The position numbers and the translations under genes are program-made. DNA of 64,000 bases, taken from the NCBI RefSeq assembly GCF_024213195.1, contig NZ_JANAVF010000017.1, positions 115,761 through 179,760 on the forward strand, given 5' to 3'. The DNA comes from Streptomyces sp. TBY4. GTDB taxonomy: Bacteria > Actinomycetota > Actinomycetes > Streptomycetales > Streptomycetaceae. Shown in pieces: positions 45,018 to 53,919 of the stretch (its first letter is position 1; each line of letters begins with the position of its first letter). The notes under the pieces were generated by a model, which was not told where the DNA came from, did no database searches, and saw only the letters and a program-made list of their open reading frames with translations.

Positions 45018-46778
45018 GTGAGCACGCAGTCTGAAGACGACCAGAACCTGTGGCGGGCCGTCTACACCGCTGACGGGGGCTGGTCCCCTGGCGTGGCGTT
45101 CGCCGACCACCTCAGCATCGCCGCGCCCGCCCTGGCTGAGGTCGACGGGACCTTGTACTGCGCGCACCGAGGTGCCCGCGATGGGGACGAGCGGCAGCTT
45201 CCGGTGCGCTGGACATCGTTCACGCCGGCGTCGGTCCGCCCGTACGTCGAGGCGCTGGACAAGGCGAGCAAGCCGTTGCCGGAGACGGCCACCGACGAGC
45301 AGACCGCGCAGTGGCAGAAGAAGGTGAAGGCTGCGGCCGACGCCCTGGAGAAGGCCCGTAAATGGGCGCCCGACCAAGATGCCGACGGGATCAGGAGCAC
45401 GGAAACCCCGGCGCTGGTCAACGACAACGGCACTCTGCGCATGGTGTTCACCCAGCTCGGCGGCGGCGCTGAGTCGTCGCTGTGGGAGACCGACCTGGAG
45501 GACGAGGAAGGGGAGTGGGTCTCCCACGTCGGCGACGGTGCTGAGTCGTCGCTGTGGGAGACCCACCTGGAGTATGAGAGCGGGAAGTGGGTCTGGGCCG
45601 ATCCCATCCCGATCGAGACGGTCGGGCTGGCGCTGGCCCCGGCTCTGGCAGTGTTCAACGACGTTGTCCACCTGGTCTTCGCGGCCCCCCATGGTGAGCA
45701 CGTCGGTCACCTCGTACGCACTTCAGCGGGTGAATGGAAGGTGCCGACCACCCCGGAGGGCGGCGTAGTCGACACCTACCCGAGCACCGACCCCGTGGAG
45801 GACTACTCGGCACAGTCTGCCTTCGCGAGGCACGGCTGGCCGGGCAACCATGCCCTCGCCGCCCACGACGGCCAGCTCCACCTCGCCTACCGCGGAGAGG
45901 TAGACGACTTCCATACCGACATCTGGCATGCCGTCTTCGACGGCAGCACGTGGACCGACGGATCCATGCTCATCCACGGGGACCGCGACTTCGGCGCCCA
46001 GTCGCGCCGCAACGCGGCACTGGCTTCCTACGGCGGCAAGCTCCACGTCGTCTACCCGTCCAACGGGGGCGACCAGCTGATCCACAGGACGTGGACCAAG
46101 AAGGACGAGTGGAGCGCGCCGGCCAGGCTGGACGGTCACGACTCCAGCAACACCCCGGCCCTGCTGGCCTTCAACGAAGGACCGGCCGACCTCCAGCGCG
46201 AGCACCTCCTGATCGTCCACCGGGGTGTCGACCGCTACGTGCCGCCGGCGCCGCCCGTCCCGCCCGCGCCGCCCACCATGAAGGACGTCGCCAGCCAGGG
46301 CAAGACCACCCACGGCGAGGAGGTCATCGACCACGGCTCCCAGTCGTGGTCCCGCGTCAAGCACCACGTCTCCCTGACCCCCGCCACCATGAAGGACGGC
46401 ACCAAGGCCCTCGTCGCCAGCTGGGACGCTACCGCCGAGTACTACTGGGGCTGGTCGTGGTACCGCGAAAACTACGGCGGCGGTATGTACGTGCCGAGGA
46501 TCGACTCCGGCAAGCTGTGGCTCCGGACGGACAGCGACGACCTCGTAGACGTCATCGACTTCGCACACCAGGACTTCAAGAACGGCAAGTTCCGCTTCGA
46601 CCACATCTTCGCCGGTCTCAAGCCCGGCACCTACAAGCTGACCATCAGCGGCGCCGGCACCAAGAAGTCCGGCGGCTACTGGTTCGGCAGCAAGGCCGCC
46701 CTCAGCGAGAGCGAAGAAGACAAGCAGCGCTACACCCGCGTCGGCATCAGCCCGGCCCACGTCACCATCAAGATCTAA
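45018..46778 (+). CDS. Large beta-propeller-like protein with C-terminal domain
   Basis: A 586-residue protein from GTG 45018, with GAGGAG 5 nt before it. Residues about 5-405 contain repeated blade-like units with W and Asp-box-like turns (ADGGWSPGVAFADHLSIAAP, GQLHLAYRGEVDDFHTDIWH, KLHVVYPSNGGDQLIHRTW). After a PPAPPVPPAPP linker (about residues 412-424) comes a beta-rich C-terminal domain (GLKPGTYKLTISGAG and on). There is no signal peptide. Two adjacent near-identical segments (GAESSLWETDLEDEEGEW, then GAESSLWETHLEYESGKW) show a recent 69-bp duplication. It may bind glycans or be exported by a non-classical route; the function is unknown. Confidence 0.65.
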   Translation: MSTQSEDDQNLWRAVYTADGGWSPGVAFADHLSIAAPALAEVDGTLYCAHRGARDGDERQLPVRWTSFTPASVRPYVEALDKASKPLPETATDEQTAQWQKKVKAAADALEKARKWAPDQDADGIRSTETPALVNDNGTLRMVFTQLGGGAESSLWETDLEDEEGEWVSHVGDGAESSLWETHLEYESGKWVWADPIPIETVGLALAPALAVFNDVVHLVFAAPHGEHVGHLVRTSAGEWKVPTTPEGGVVDTYPSTDPVEDYSAQSAFARHGWPGNHALAAHDGQLHLAYRGEVDDFHTDIWHAVFDGSTWTDGSMLIHGDRDFGAQSRRNAALASYGGKLHVVYPSNGGDQLIHRTWTKKDEWSAPARLDGHDSSNTPALLAFNEGPADLQREHLLIVHRGVDRYVPPAPPVPPAPPTMKDVASQGKTTHGEEVIDHGSQSWSRVKHHVSLTPATMKDGTKALVASWDATAEYYWGWSWYRENYGGGMYVPRIDSGKLWLRTDSDDLVDVIDFAHQDFKNGKFRFDHIFAGLKPGTYKLTISGAGTKKSGGYWFGSKAALSESEEDKQRYTRVGISPAHVTIKI

Positions 46779-46853
46779 CCCGGCACCGCGTCCGCCCCGG
46801 CAGCGACGACTACGCGCTCCGACCCGCAGCCAGGAGCGCCGACGTACCTGGCT

Positions 46854-46892
46854 GAGCGCCGTACCTGGCCACACAGGCCAAGTACGGCGCTC
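46854..46892. terminator. Long hairpin downstream of the beta-propeller gene
   Basis: GAGCGCCGTAC (46854-46864) pairs with GTACGGCGCTC (46882-46892), with an inner TGGCC/GGCCA stem around ACACA. The total is 16 pairs with one mismatch. No T run follows. Confidence 0.7.
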
Positions 46893-47157
46893 GGTCACAC
46901 GAGCCGGACGTCCTCGTCGGTGGGACGCTGGGGAGAGGGGTCCGCTGCGGTGACGGAGGTCTCTTGAAACCGACATGGAGCGGGGCCGTGAGCTTTGGCT
47001 TGGTCACTTCTCTGAACCAGTCGTCCGCGTACTCCTACGGCGTTGCGTGCACCGCCAAGTACAGAGGTACGTGCATCGCAGCAGCTCCCGTTCGGTGGCC
47101 GGCTTTCGTCCCGTAACGTCTGCTCTCTCAAGTGTTGAAGAGTGATGGAGGGGCTTC
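46893..47157. other. Intergenic stretch before the Imm35-like gene
   Basis: Nothing recognisable besides GGAGGGG upstream of TTG 47158. The whole gap from 46779 is about 380 bp. Confidence 0.4.
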
Positions 47158-47466
47158 TTGGAGGAGAGCGAAGCACGGAGGCTGGCTGAAGACTTCGGTC
47201 GAACCCTGACCGACCGTTGGGAGGAGTGGGCCTTCAGGCTTGACCTGTGGGCGACCCCGGCGATAACGGGCGTCTACGGCTTTACCTGGTCTCCCACTGC
47301 GAAGGACGAACAGGGTCGCCAGATCAGGGTCGGAGGGAACTGGCCCATCCTCGTCGACCAGGACACGGGGGCATGCCGAGTTGTGCGGGGGCCGAAGGAA
47401 ATGGCTGCGCTCAGAGGTACGTCAGAGGTTCGCTCTGCGCTGATGCGACGCCACGGCGGTCGGTAG
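47158..47466 (+). CDS. Small immunity-like protein (Imm35/YrhB-type)
   Basis: A 102-residue protein from TTG 47158, with GGAGGGG 4 nt upstream. The segment YGFTWSPTAKDEQGRQIRVG followed by NWPILVDQDTGACRVV resembles the YrhB/Imm35 fold, where a protein protects against a contact-dependent or polymorphic toxin. No toxin gene is adjacent, so it would be an orphan immunity gene. The assignment rests on the short G-N-x-P-I-L-V-D pattern and is tentative. Confidence 0.5.
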   Translation: MEESEARRLAEDFGRTLTDRWEEWAFRLDLWATPAITGVYGFTWSPTAKDEQGRQIRVGGNWPILVDQDTGACRVVRGPKEMAALRGTSEVRSALMRRHGGR

Positions 47467-47485
47467 GACGGGCTGACGGCAGTGT

Positions 47486-47947
47486 TCATGCCCCTGGGTC
47501 GTCGCTGTCGGAGCCGATCGCCGCGATCAGGGCCCGCAGGGCATCGTCGTATTGGTGACGGTCGAACCGGAACGGGCCGAATGGCACGTAGTCGCGGGTC
47601 TCCCGGTGTGGTTGCTCGAAGGCGTCCCAGGTCACGAGGTCGGCTGTTGCGGTGATGCGGGCCATGAGCGGCCAGCATCCCCACTCGCCGCATTCGCAAC
47701 CGAGGACGGGTGTCTTCGGCCCCATGGCGTTGGTGGACCGTCCGAGGAAGTGGTCCTGCATCGGGCCGAACCGGAAGAACTCCGGGATCAGACCACCGTA
47801 GGCATCACCTGCAGGTTCCATTTCGGCCGAGATCTCGAACCTGTCGATCAGCTCCGTGAGCGGTGCTCCATCGATGTGGGGGACCACCACGAGCGGGCCA
47901 CCGTCGCCTCGGGGATGGCAGCCGAACCGGATCTCATTGCTGATCAT
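47486..47947 (-). CDS. Conserved hypothetical protein with CECGEWGCW motif
   Basis: A 153-residue soluble, acidic protein. Its mark is PVLGCECGEWGCWPLMARIT near residue 90, three close Cys residues that could bind a metal, followed by FEQPHRETRDYVPFGPFRFD. I have seen this pattern in uncharacterised actinobacterial proteins but know no function. It converges with the Imm35-like gene across a 19-bp gap. Confidence 0.6.
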   Translation of the reverse strand: MISNEIRFGCHPRGDGGPLVVVPHIDGAPLTELIDRFEISAEMEPAGDAYGGLIPEFFRFGPMQDHFLGRSTNAMGPKTPVLGCECGEWGCWPLMARITATADLVTWDAFEQPHRETRDYVPFGPFRFDRHQYDDALRALIAAIGSDSDDPGA

Positions 47948-47980
47948 CCCGTCATTGTCTCAGCGGTGCGCTGCGCCCTT

Positions 47981-48500
47981 TTATTGGGCGGGTTGAGCTG
48001 GGCCCTGGCGTTGCATACCGAGGTTGACTGGCATGCCTCTGGAGGCGGCGTCGATCTGGTCGATCTTGGACGCGGCGCCGGCGAGGCTGACGCGCAGACC
48101 CTCCATTTCACCGAGCCAGCCCTCGCGCTCGGCTTCGGCGATGCGGTCGAGGAGGTTGTCGCGGATCTCCACGAGCCGGCCGCGCTGAGCGGGGTCGGGG
48201 CGCAGGTGCCGACGGAGAGTTTGCGGCGTTCGAAGTGGCCGAGGAAGTCCTCCCACTCGGCGTCGGTGGGGGTGCGGTACTCCTCGGCGGGGCGCAGGGT
48301 GCGGCGGCGGGTGATGAAGGCGCGGTGGGCTTCGATCGTCTGGGTGGGGTAGATCGCGTTGTAGCCCATGGTGGTGTTGATGTTGGCGTGGCCGGCGATG
48401 ACCTGCGCGATGTGGGGTGGCAGGCCGGTGCGGATGGCGTCGGTGATGAACTCATCGAGGCCGCCTGGAACGCGGTCGTGGACAACCTCTTCTGGGTGGC
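47981..48500 (-). pseudogene. Tyrosine recombinase (integrase) C-terminal remnant
   Basis: In one frame: FITDAIRTGLPPHIAQVIAG, then HANINTTMGYNAIYP with the catalytic His and the nucleophile Tyr, then EWEDFLGHFERRKLSVGTC. At about 48190 the sense moves to another frame: RPDPAQRGRLVEIRDNLLDR to PAQPAQ and a stop at 47981. The N-terminal half is missing. It is a broken integrase of an actinobacterial integrative element. Confidence 0.7.
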
Positions 48501-48827
48501 CGTCGGTTCGTCGGCCTGGTGATCGTTGGCCCCCCGCTGGCGAGGCTGGTCGGGGCGTACTGGGCCCCGAAGGTTGTCGTGTGGCGGGTCCGGGCCGGCG
48601 GGGTGGTCGAGAAGTTCGCCGCCCGCCTGTCCGGTCGCGGGGCTGCGGGTACGCAGGCGGTCGGGACCGGTACGGCCGTGGCCGAGGAGGTCCGGCGTCT
48701 GCACGAGAAGGTCTGACGCGCACGGCTGCGGTGACGTCCGGGACGGGATCGCAGCAACCTGACAGTGCGGGCCCGCGCCGACCCTCGGGGGAGGCGCGGG
48801 CCCAGCGCGTTCCCGGTGGGCCCGGCG

Positions 48828-49166
48828 TCAGCCGGTGGTGCGGGCTTTGGCGATGAGTCGTTCGGCGGTGCGGGTGCTGATGCCGTACAGGGTGGCGAGG
48901 GAGCTGGCGGTGACGGCCGGCCCGTCGCCGGTGTGGGCGGCGGTGAGCGCGGCGGCGACCTCGGGGACGCGGGGGTCGGGGGGTGTGCGGCGTGGTGCGC
49001 GGTCCGTGGCGCCGGGCGTGCGGCCTTTGTACTGCGCGGGCCGGACCGCGCGGGCCTCGGCGGCCTCCCGGGTCCACCACCACCGCCCGTGCAGCTCGAT
49101 GCCCGGGGGGATCCGTCCGGCGGTGACGTCCAGGTGGATGGTCTTGGTGCAACTGGAAACAGGCAC
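48828..49166 (-). CDS. HTH protein, probably C-terminal fragment of a mobile-element gene
   Basis: A 112-residue frame whose last 40 residues hold a helix-turn-helix (ASSLATLYGISTRTAERLIA). The first part reads IHLDVTAGRIPPGIELHGRW, then WWTREAAEARAV. Such sequences form the C-terminal DNA-binding part of longer plasmid proteins in streptomycetes. The start at 49166 lies in a junction with an IS5-like transposase fragment on the other strand, so the gene was probably cut by that insertion. Confidence 0.5.
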   Translation of the reverse strand: MPVSSCTKTIHLDVTAGRIPPGIELHGRWWWTREAAEARAVRPAQYKGRTPGATDRAPRRTPPDPRVPEVAAALTAAHTGDGPAVTASSLATLYGISTRTAERLIAKARTTG

Positions 49167-49324
49167 ACAACAAGTCCCACAAGCAGGTTCGCTCCCGCGT
49201 CGAGCACGCCTTCGCCCGGATGAAGACCTGGAAGATCCTGCGCGACTGCCGCCTGAGAGGCGATGGAGTGCATCACGCGATGCACGGCATCGCCCGCCTG
49301 TACAACCTCACCCTCACCGGATAG
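49151..49324 (+). pseudogene. IS5-family transposase C-terminal fragment
   Basis: 58 codons read WKQAHNKSHKQVRSRVEHAF, then ARMKTWKILRDCRLRGDGVH, ending in LYNLTLTG and TAG. The RVEHAFARMKTW block with the catalytic Glu is typical of IS5-type DDE transposases. The rest of the element is absent. Confidence 0.8.
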
Positions 49325-49393
49325 CCCCACCATGCAGGGGAGCGGGGTCACGGGCGGGGCCGGCCTCACTCGAATGGCATCGCACGGTAGCGG

Positions 49394-49702
49394 TCAATGA
49401 AGTTGGCACTCCCAGGGCTCGATGTCCGGCTCCCCTTTAGGCAGCTTCCCAGTGCAGTATCGGTAGAGCCAGGCTGCAGCCCGGCGCTCCGCATACTTCT
49501 CATTGACCGGTTCGCCCTGATCATCCAGTTCGAGGACGTTGGTGAAGATCGCGACGCAGATCTCCATCTGGGAGGGCGACTCGCGCAGCTCTTCCCAGTA
49601 GTCGATTCCTTCGAGCATCGGATGGCCCACCGACCCTCGAGCAAGCCATCCGGCGAAGCGCCGCAGTGCTCCCGAAGCGCCATGACTGAGATGCGAAGAC
49701 AT
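49394..49702 (-). CDS. Small conserved protein (DUF7677-like)
   Basis: A 102-residue protein, MSSHLSHGASGALRRFAGWL and on, with GHPMLEGIDYWEELRESPSQ and a C-terminal EPWECQLH. It looks like a family of small streptomycete proteins often found beside mobile or toxin-related genes (the DUF7677 name is from memory). Its acidic character and context suggest an immunity-type role, but this is not shown by the sequence. Confidence 0.55.
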   Translation of the reverse strand: MSSHLSHGASGALRRFAGWLARGSVGHPMLEGIDYWEELRESPSQMEICVAIFTNVLELDDQGEPVNEKYAERRAAAWLYRYCTGKLPKGEPDIEPWECQLH

Positions 49703-49895
49703 GCGAAGAATCTAGCCCCAACCTTCCCGGACTGGTCCTTAGCCTCCCGCCTCACGAGGGCGCCGAGCTCTAGGGAGTAGCGCGGATGATTACGGGACAG
49801 CCTTAAGGCGGCTTCCCGCGGGTGGTAGGTGTTCGGAGGCCGTGCGCTGACTGACATGGAAGTGGTGTTCGGGGCTGTGGCGCTGACACAAGGCG

Positions 49896-50081
49896 GTGTT
49901 TTGCCCGAATGGGCGCTGCCAGGCGGCGGCGCTTCGCAACGAGCTCCGGATCCCGGACCGTGGGCGGGTGGTGCTCACTCCCGAGCGGGAGGAAGCGCAC
50001 GCCGAGTCCCGGGCCGCCGAGGCGGACCGGGACGAGACGGGGAAGGCGTGGCGTGATGCGCAGCGCCGTGATGCCGACTAG
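49896..50081 (+). pseudogene. Zinc-finger-like fragment of a mobile-element protein
   Basis: The frame opens with FCPNGRCQAAALRNELRIPD, which resembles short Cys-based fingers, and ends in a charged helix (EREEAHAESRAAEADRDETG). There is no binding site, and the frame begins in the middle of what looks like a longer gene. Confidence 0.3.
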
Positions 50082-50100
50082 CCGGTACTGAGCCGGAACA

Positions 50101-50140
50101 GCAGCGGGGGTCGCCACCATCCGGTGGCGGCCCCCGCTGC
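50101..50140. terminator. 18-bp stem terminator-like hairpin
   Basis: GCAGCGGGGGTCGCCACC (50101-50118) pairs with 50123-50140 with one G-T wobble and a 4-nt loop. It lies 20 bp after the fragment ending at 50081. Confidence 0.8.
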
Positions 50141-50372
50141 GCACCGTGCTGGTACGGGGCCCGTGAAACGGGGTCACCTCCCGGGCGGGTGCTTGTCGCC
50201 GGCGGGGAGGTCTTCAGGGGCGGGTGGAGCGGGGTCGACGGTGATGCATCCCGGTGCTCGGCGGGGGTGGGTGGGGCGGACGGCGCCGGACACCCCGACG
50301 ATCTGCGGCCCCTGCGGGCCCCTCCCGCTGGGTGGGGGTCTGAGGGATGCTCAGCGGGGCGTGAGTGGTCGG
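50141..50372. other. Intergenic stretch
   Basis: Apart from the interspersed repeat nothing was recognised. Confidence 0.4.
50160..50188. repeat. Interspersed repeat, copy 1
   Basis: It contains CCGTGAAACGGGGTCACCTC and then CCGGGCGG. Related copies occur at 63399-63432 and 63807-63840. The first part can fold as CCCCGT-GAA-ACGGGG in the best copy. Confidence 0.75.
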
Positions 50373-50846
50373 CTACTCAGCCTCCACCGTCCACATGCGG
50401 CCTGTGAAGATATCCTCGTCAGGTCGAAGCTGGACGGTTCCTTTGTCCACCCAGCCGTCCAGCATGCGGGCTGGGTCCACGACTTCTCCTGTTCCGAGAC
50501 AGCGGAAGGATCTTGCTTCATCCTCTTCTTGCTGGAACCACCTTGTACCGGTGAACGGGGGCTCGGTGGTGGTAGAGAGTTTCACCTCGCCGTTGAAGAT
50601 GTTCCCGTCGAGGTACCGCGGCTCGTCAAACACGAATGGGAAGAGGATGTCGAACGCGTCCCACCCTTCCATGCAGGTGAGCGAGTACTGGCCGGCAACG
50701 CCGAGGCTGCGTCTCAGCCATAGTGTGCCTGGAGCGGTTGAGCTCCTCAGAGAGACGGTTCCGCTGTCTCCACTGAATGGATCACCGCTTAGGTAACGCT
50801 TTCCGTTCCCGCCACCACGACACTTCAGGCGGACGAAATCGCCCAT
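50373..50846 (-). CDS. Beta-trefoil-like protein, 157 residues
   Basis: Three internal repeats carry the same marks: YLSGDPFSGDSGTVSLRS with GTLWLRR, YLDGNIFNGEVKLSTTTE with GTRWFQQ, and MLDGWVDKGTVQLRPDED with FTGRMW. The strand-GT-x-W pattern with threefold repetition fits a beta-trefoil (ricin- or fascin-like) fold that usually binds sugars or proteins. There is no signal peptide. The start at ATG 50846 is chosen because the first repeat begins at once; the binding site is weak. Confidence 0.65.
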   Translation of the reverse strand: MGDFVRLKCRGGGNGKRYLSGDPFSGDSGTVSLRSSTAPGTLWLRRSLGVAGQYSLTCMEGWDAFDILFPFVFDEPRYLDGNIFNGEVKLSTTTEPPFTGTRWFQQEEDEARSFRCLGTGEVVDPARMLDGWVDKGTVQLRPDEDIFTGRMWTVEAE

Positions 50847-51072
50847 GGCTACCCCCAGAGTGGGTTGGTTGGCCAGCAGGCCGCACCTGCCGACCTTTGT
50901 CCCCCCAACGTGCTCTTGTATCCAGCCTGGGCCGCTACGTACGTGCCTGCAACTTGCCCAGCAGCCCTGTTCCAGCCGCTGTACGCCCCCTGGTGCCTCC
51001 GGAGCGAAGAGCAGAGCCGGGGTCCGAGGTTCGGCGCACGGCGACCGTGCACACCCCTCAGCGCGCCGTTCT

Positions 51073-51663
51073 TCAGCGTCCGTGGAGGGTGTGGTGGAGG
51101 GCGGTGCGGAGGATGTGTCCGGTGGTGGTGATGTGGGTTGTGATCCGGGTGCGTTCGGTGTGCGCTTCGGGTGGTGGGGTGGTTCCGGTGGGCCAGGTGT
51201 CTTTCCAGGTTTCCAGGGCTTGGACGTGGGGTCGGTTGGTCCAGTAGACCCCGCGCTGGAGTGGGGTCCAGAGGGCTTCTGGGAGGCTGACGACGAGCCG
51301 GGCGGTGAGCCCGGTACCCGAGTGGGGTCCGATGCCTCCGAGGGTCTGTCCGGCCCTCTGGGCGCCTTCGGGGATCGGGTCCCACTCCCGCAGCAGGCCG
51401 CGGTGTTCGAGTTCGGTGCGGAGCGCGGGAGCAAGCGCGTGGAGCCGGCTGACGCGGTGCCGGCCGGTCTCGCGGAGCCGGTCGCGCTCGGCGCGGAGCC
51501 GCACGCGGGCCGCACGGAGTTCGGGCCCGCGCAGCGCGAGGAGGTTCGCGTCCTGTTCGGCGCCGGCCTGCCAGCAGGTCTCGGCGGTCTGCTGCTTCTG
51601 GACCAAGGCGTCGAGCCGGTCAAGGTCAGCGGGGGAGACCGCTACGACCATGAGGTGTGCCAT
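51073..51663 (-). CDS. Hypothetical helical protein
   Basis: A 196-residue protein with GGGGAGG 8 nt before ATG 51663. The N-terminal part is helical and charged (SPADLDRLDALVQKQQTAET, RAARVRLRAERDRLRETGRH). The C-terminal part holds ARLVVSLPEALWTPLQRGVY and a Thr/His-rich tail. No family is recognised. It lies just outside the likely left end of the TniA/TniB transposon. Confidence 0.5.
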   Translation of the reverse strand: MAHLMVVAVSPADLDRLDALVQKQQTAETCWQAGAEQDANLLALRGPELRAARVRLRAERDRLRETGRHRVSRLHALAPALRTELEHRGLLREWDPIPEGAQRAGQTLGGIGPHSGTGLTARLVVSLPEALWTPLQRGVYWTNRPHVQALETWKDTWPTGTTPPPEAHTERTRITTHITTTGHILRTALHHTLHGR

Positions 51664-51733
51664 GAGCCCATCCTCCCCTGGGAGATGGGGCCCAGAACCA
51701 GCCCACCCCTCGCCCTGATGATGTGCATCGGTC

Positions 51734-51889
51734 TGTCAGTGATTTTTCGGCGTTGATATGTCAGTGGTTCATCGGGTGATTTCCGCTGGTCAGTGGGTGT
51801 GTGGGGTGACTTTTGGTACTGACAGTTGGTGCCGATTTCGCGCTGACGTCTTTGACGTTTTGCCTGGTCAGTTTGGTGGAGATTGGTAC
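51734..51889. repeat. Repeated TGTCAGT/GGTCAGT motifs, likely transposon end
   Basis: TGTCAGT at 51734 and 51759 (25 bp apart), TGGTCAGT at 51787 and 51865, an inverted ACTGACA at 51818, and TTGGTACTG twice (near 51813 and 51882). Clusters of short repeats at element ends are the binding sites of Mu/Tn7-type transposases. The stretch is less GC-rich than its surroundings. Confidence 0.5.
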
Positions 51890-52144
51890 TGCGCTTTCGG
51901 AGTCTGCGTGGGCCCGTGGCTGAGGTGTTGGGACTTCGAAGTGTGGCCTCAACCCTTGGGCCTCCGGGTGGCGTTCGGGTTGCTGCTCTGCCGTTGCGGA
52001 TGGCGGGGAGGGGCTCGGGCCCGGATGGGGAATCGGGGTCTCGGAGCGTGGAAGCAGGTTGGTTGTGGCCTTCGGGGAGCAGGCTGGCGCCGGGCGGCCC
52101 TGGACGGCACCGGTCTCCTGCGCGCGCTCCGGTGGTATGGGGTG

Positions 52145-53146
52145 TCAGTGGGGTAGGCGGATGTGGATGCTGGTGGCGTGTTCGGTGAGGGTGGCGGCAT
52201 CGCGGGCGGTGATGAGGGGATAGAGGGCGCTGGTCGGGGGACGGCTGGTGTCTTGATGGTGGTGGTGTGCTGCGGTGATGAGGGTGTGGGCCCAGGCGGG
52301 CAGGGCGTGGATCCGGCACCGGTGGTGGGTGTGGGGGTCGTGAACTTTGACGTGGGTTCCGTCGGGGTGGACGTCGGTGCCGCGGATCAGCGCGAGGCGG
52401 GCGGGGCCGGCTCCGGTGAGCAAGGTGGTGGTGAGGGCTGCGGCGTGGAGGGGGTGGGCGAGGGTGTGCAGGCGGTCGGCGAGCTCTGCGTGGCCGTCGC
52501 TTGCCGGTGTTCCGGGTCGAGCTAAGCGGGGGAGTGGTTCGACACCCTGGCAGGGGCTTCTTCTGGCCCGTGGCACGGCGAGGCCGGGCAGGGACTGCGG
52601 TGGGTCGAGCCAGGGGAAGGACATCCGTGGCGGTCGGCGGTCGGTGGTGGTGCCGGTGCCGGTCGGGGTGGTGAGGGTGCGGGTGGTGTGGTGGTCGATG
52701 CCTGCCAGAAGTTGGCGGAGGGTCGGGGTGGGGCGGGTGTGCCAGAGCAGGGTGAGGTGGATGCCGGTGTGTTCTCGCAGGTGAAGGAGTTGGCGTAGGC
52801 GGTGTTCGGTGAGCCGGTGGGCGCGGGTGACGGTCAGGCCGCTGATGTGGAGAGCAAGGATCCAGGCGCGGACCGCCATCCATGCGGGGGTGAGGGAGTC
52901 GGCCCAGGCGCCGTTGCCGGCTGGGGTGCCGAAGCAGGTTTTACCGAGTGCGTGGAGGACGTCCTGCGCCAGGGCGGCAGGCGCTGTGGTGGCGGGGGTG
53001 GGGTCCACGGTGATCCGTCCGGCCGCTGGCTGGTGCGAAGCCAGTGCCCGGGCGGTCGTGGCCGGGAGGTCGTCGGTGTCGATGACGATGGTGACGGGCG
53101 GTGCCCGAGCCGGTAGAGGGGTGGCCGCGGGACCGGCGCCAGGCAC
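52145..53146 (-). CDS. Third gene of the TniA/TniB transposon, function unknown
   Basis: A 333-residue protein starting at GTG 53146, whose G is the last base of the ATPase stop codon (TAGTG), so translation is coupled. The N-terminus reads VTIVIDTDDLPATTARALAS and a later part LALIRGTDVHPDGTHVKVHD with HRCRIHALPAWAHTLITAA, a layout that recalls the catalytic half of tyrosine recombinases. The rest is Thr/His-rich. In related elements the third gene is a TniQ target selector or a resolvase; neither is clearly matched here. Confidence 0.5.
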   Translation of the reverse strand: MPGAGPAATPLPARAPPVTIVIDTDDLPATTARALASHQPAAGRITVDPTPATTAPAALAQDVLHALGKTCFGTPAGNGAWADSLTPAWMAVRAWILALHISGLTVTRAHRLTEHRLRQLLHLREHTGIHLTLLWHTRPTPTLRQLLAGIDHHTTRTLTTPTGTGTTTDRRPPRMSFPWLDPPQSLPGLAVPRARRSPCQGVEPLPRLARPGTPASDGHAELADRLHTLAHPLHAAALTTTLLTGAGPARLALIRGTDVHPDGTHVKVHDPHTHHRCRIHALPAWAHTLITAAHHHHQDTSRPPTSALYPLITARDAATLTEHATSIHIRLPH

Positions 53147-53919
53147 TACATGCCGCCGATTTTGCTGTAGACCCAGTGGATGAGGGGTTCGTCGACCTCG
53201 GTCAGGTTCTTCTTCCGCATTCCGTTGATGACGTGGGCGGTGATGCAGGCCCAGTTGCGGAAGCTGCCGTGGGCGGCCTGCTTGTCGACGGTCTCGATCA
53301 GTGCGGGTGTGGTGGTGGCCCAGACGGGGTGGAAGACGGGGATGGTCTGGAGGACTTCGGCGCGGGAGAGGCGGCTGAACTCCTGCCAGACATGGATGCG
53401 GGAGGCGAGCATCGGTTCGCGCCGCAGGACTTTGTAGCAGCCGTCGCCGCCAGCGAAGATCACCGCGATATCAGTGCGTTTGTCGTCCCACAGGTGTCGC
53501 CAGTACTCGAACGAGTTCTTCTTCATCCACTGCGCCTCGTCGCAGACCAGGATGCGGAACTCCTCGGAGAGGGCGTCTTTGAGGAGGTTGTCGAACTCGA
53601 TGGGCCGGATGGGAGGTTCCCCCGGCAGGCCGAGTGCGTTGAACAGTCCGTGGCGGATGTCGCGGGGGGTGGGGCCGGCCCGTAGTTCCAGGCGGTGGGT
53701 GCGGTCGGGGGCCAGGAGCCGTAGGGCGGAGTTGACGGACATGGTCTTCCCGGATCCGGCGGGCCCGTACACGCACATCATGGCTTTGGCCTCGATGACG
53801 GTCTCGATGTTGTCCCGGGTGGTCAGGAGGGCTTCGGTGCCGACGAGTTGCGCGTCGGGCAGGGCCAGGAAATGGTCGGCGGTCTCGGGTGGCAGCACAC
53901 CGTAGTCGAGGTCGATCAT
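53146..53919 (-). CDS. tniB: TniB-type AAA ATPase (TnsC-like transposition protein)
   Basis: A 257-residue ATPase with Walker A GPAGSGKT (residues 52-59) and Walker B ILVCDEAQW (Asp127-Glu128). A sensor-like IAVIFAGGDG follows. It is the regulator that loads on target DNA and activates the partner transposase. ATG 53919 overlaps the transposase stop by 4 bp (ATGA). Confidence 0.88.
   Translation of the reverse strand: MIDLDYGVLPPETADHFLALPDAQLVGTEALLTTRDNIETVIEAKAMMCVYGPAGSGKTMSVNSALRLLAPDRTHRLELRAGPTPRDIRHGLFNALGLPGEPPIRPIEFDNLLKDALSEEFRILVCDEAQWMKKNSFEYWRHLWDDKRTDIAVIFAGGDGCYKVLRREPMLASRIHVWQEFSRLSRAEVLQTIPVFHPVWATTTPALIETVDKQAAHGSFRNWACITAHVINGMRKKNLTEVDEPLIHWVYSKIGGM

Noticed and set aside
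48519..48716. Plus-strand 65-codon frame over the integrase remnant
   Set aside because: No binding site and no recognised family. It overlaps the region of broken mobile genes and may itself be debris.
51642..52883. Long minus-strand frame rich in Pro/His/Arg
   Set aside because: It overlaps the third transposon gene in another frame and has shadow-type composition.
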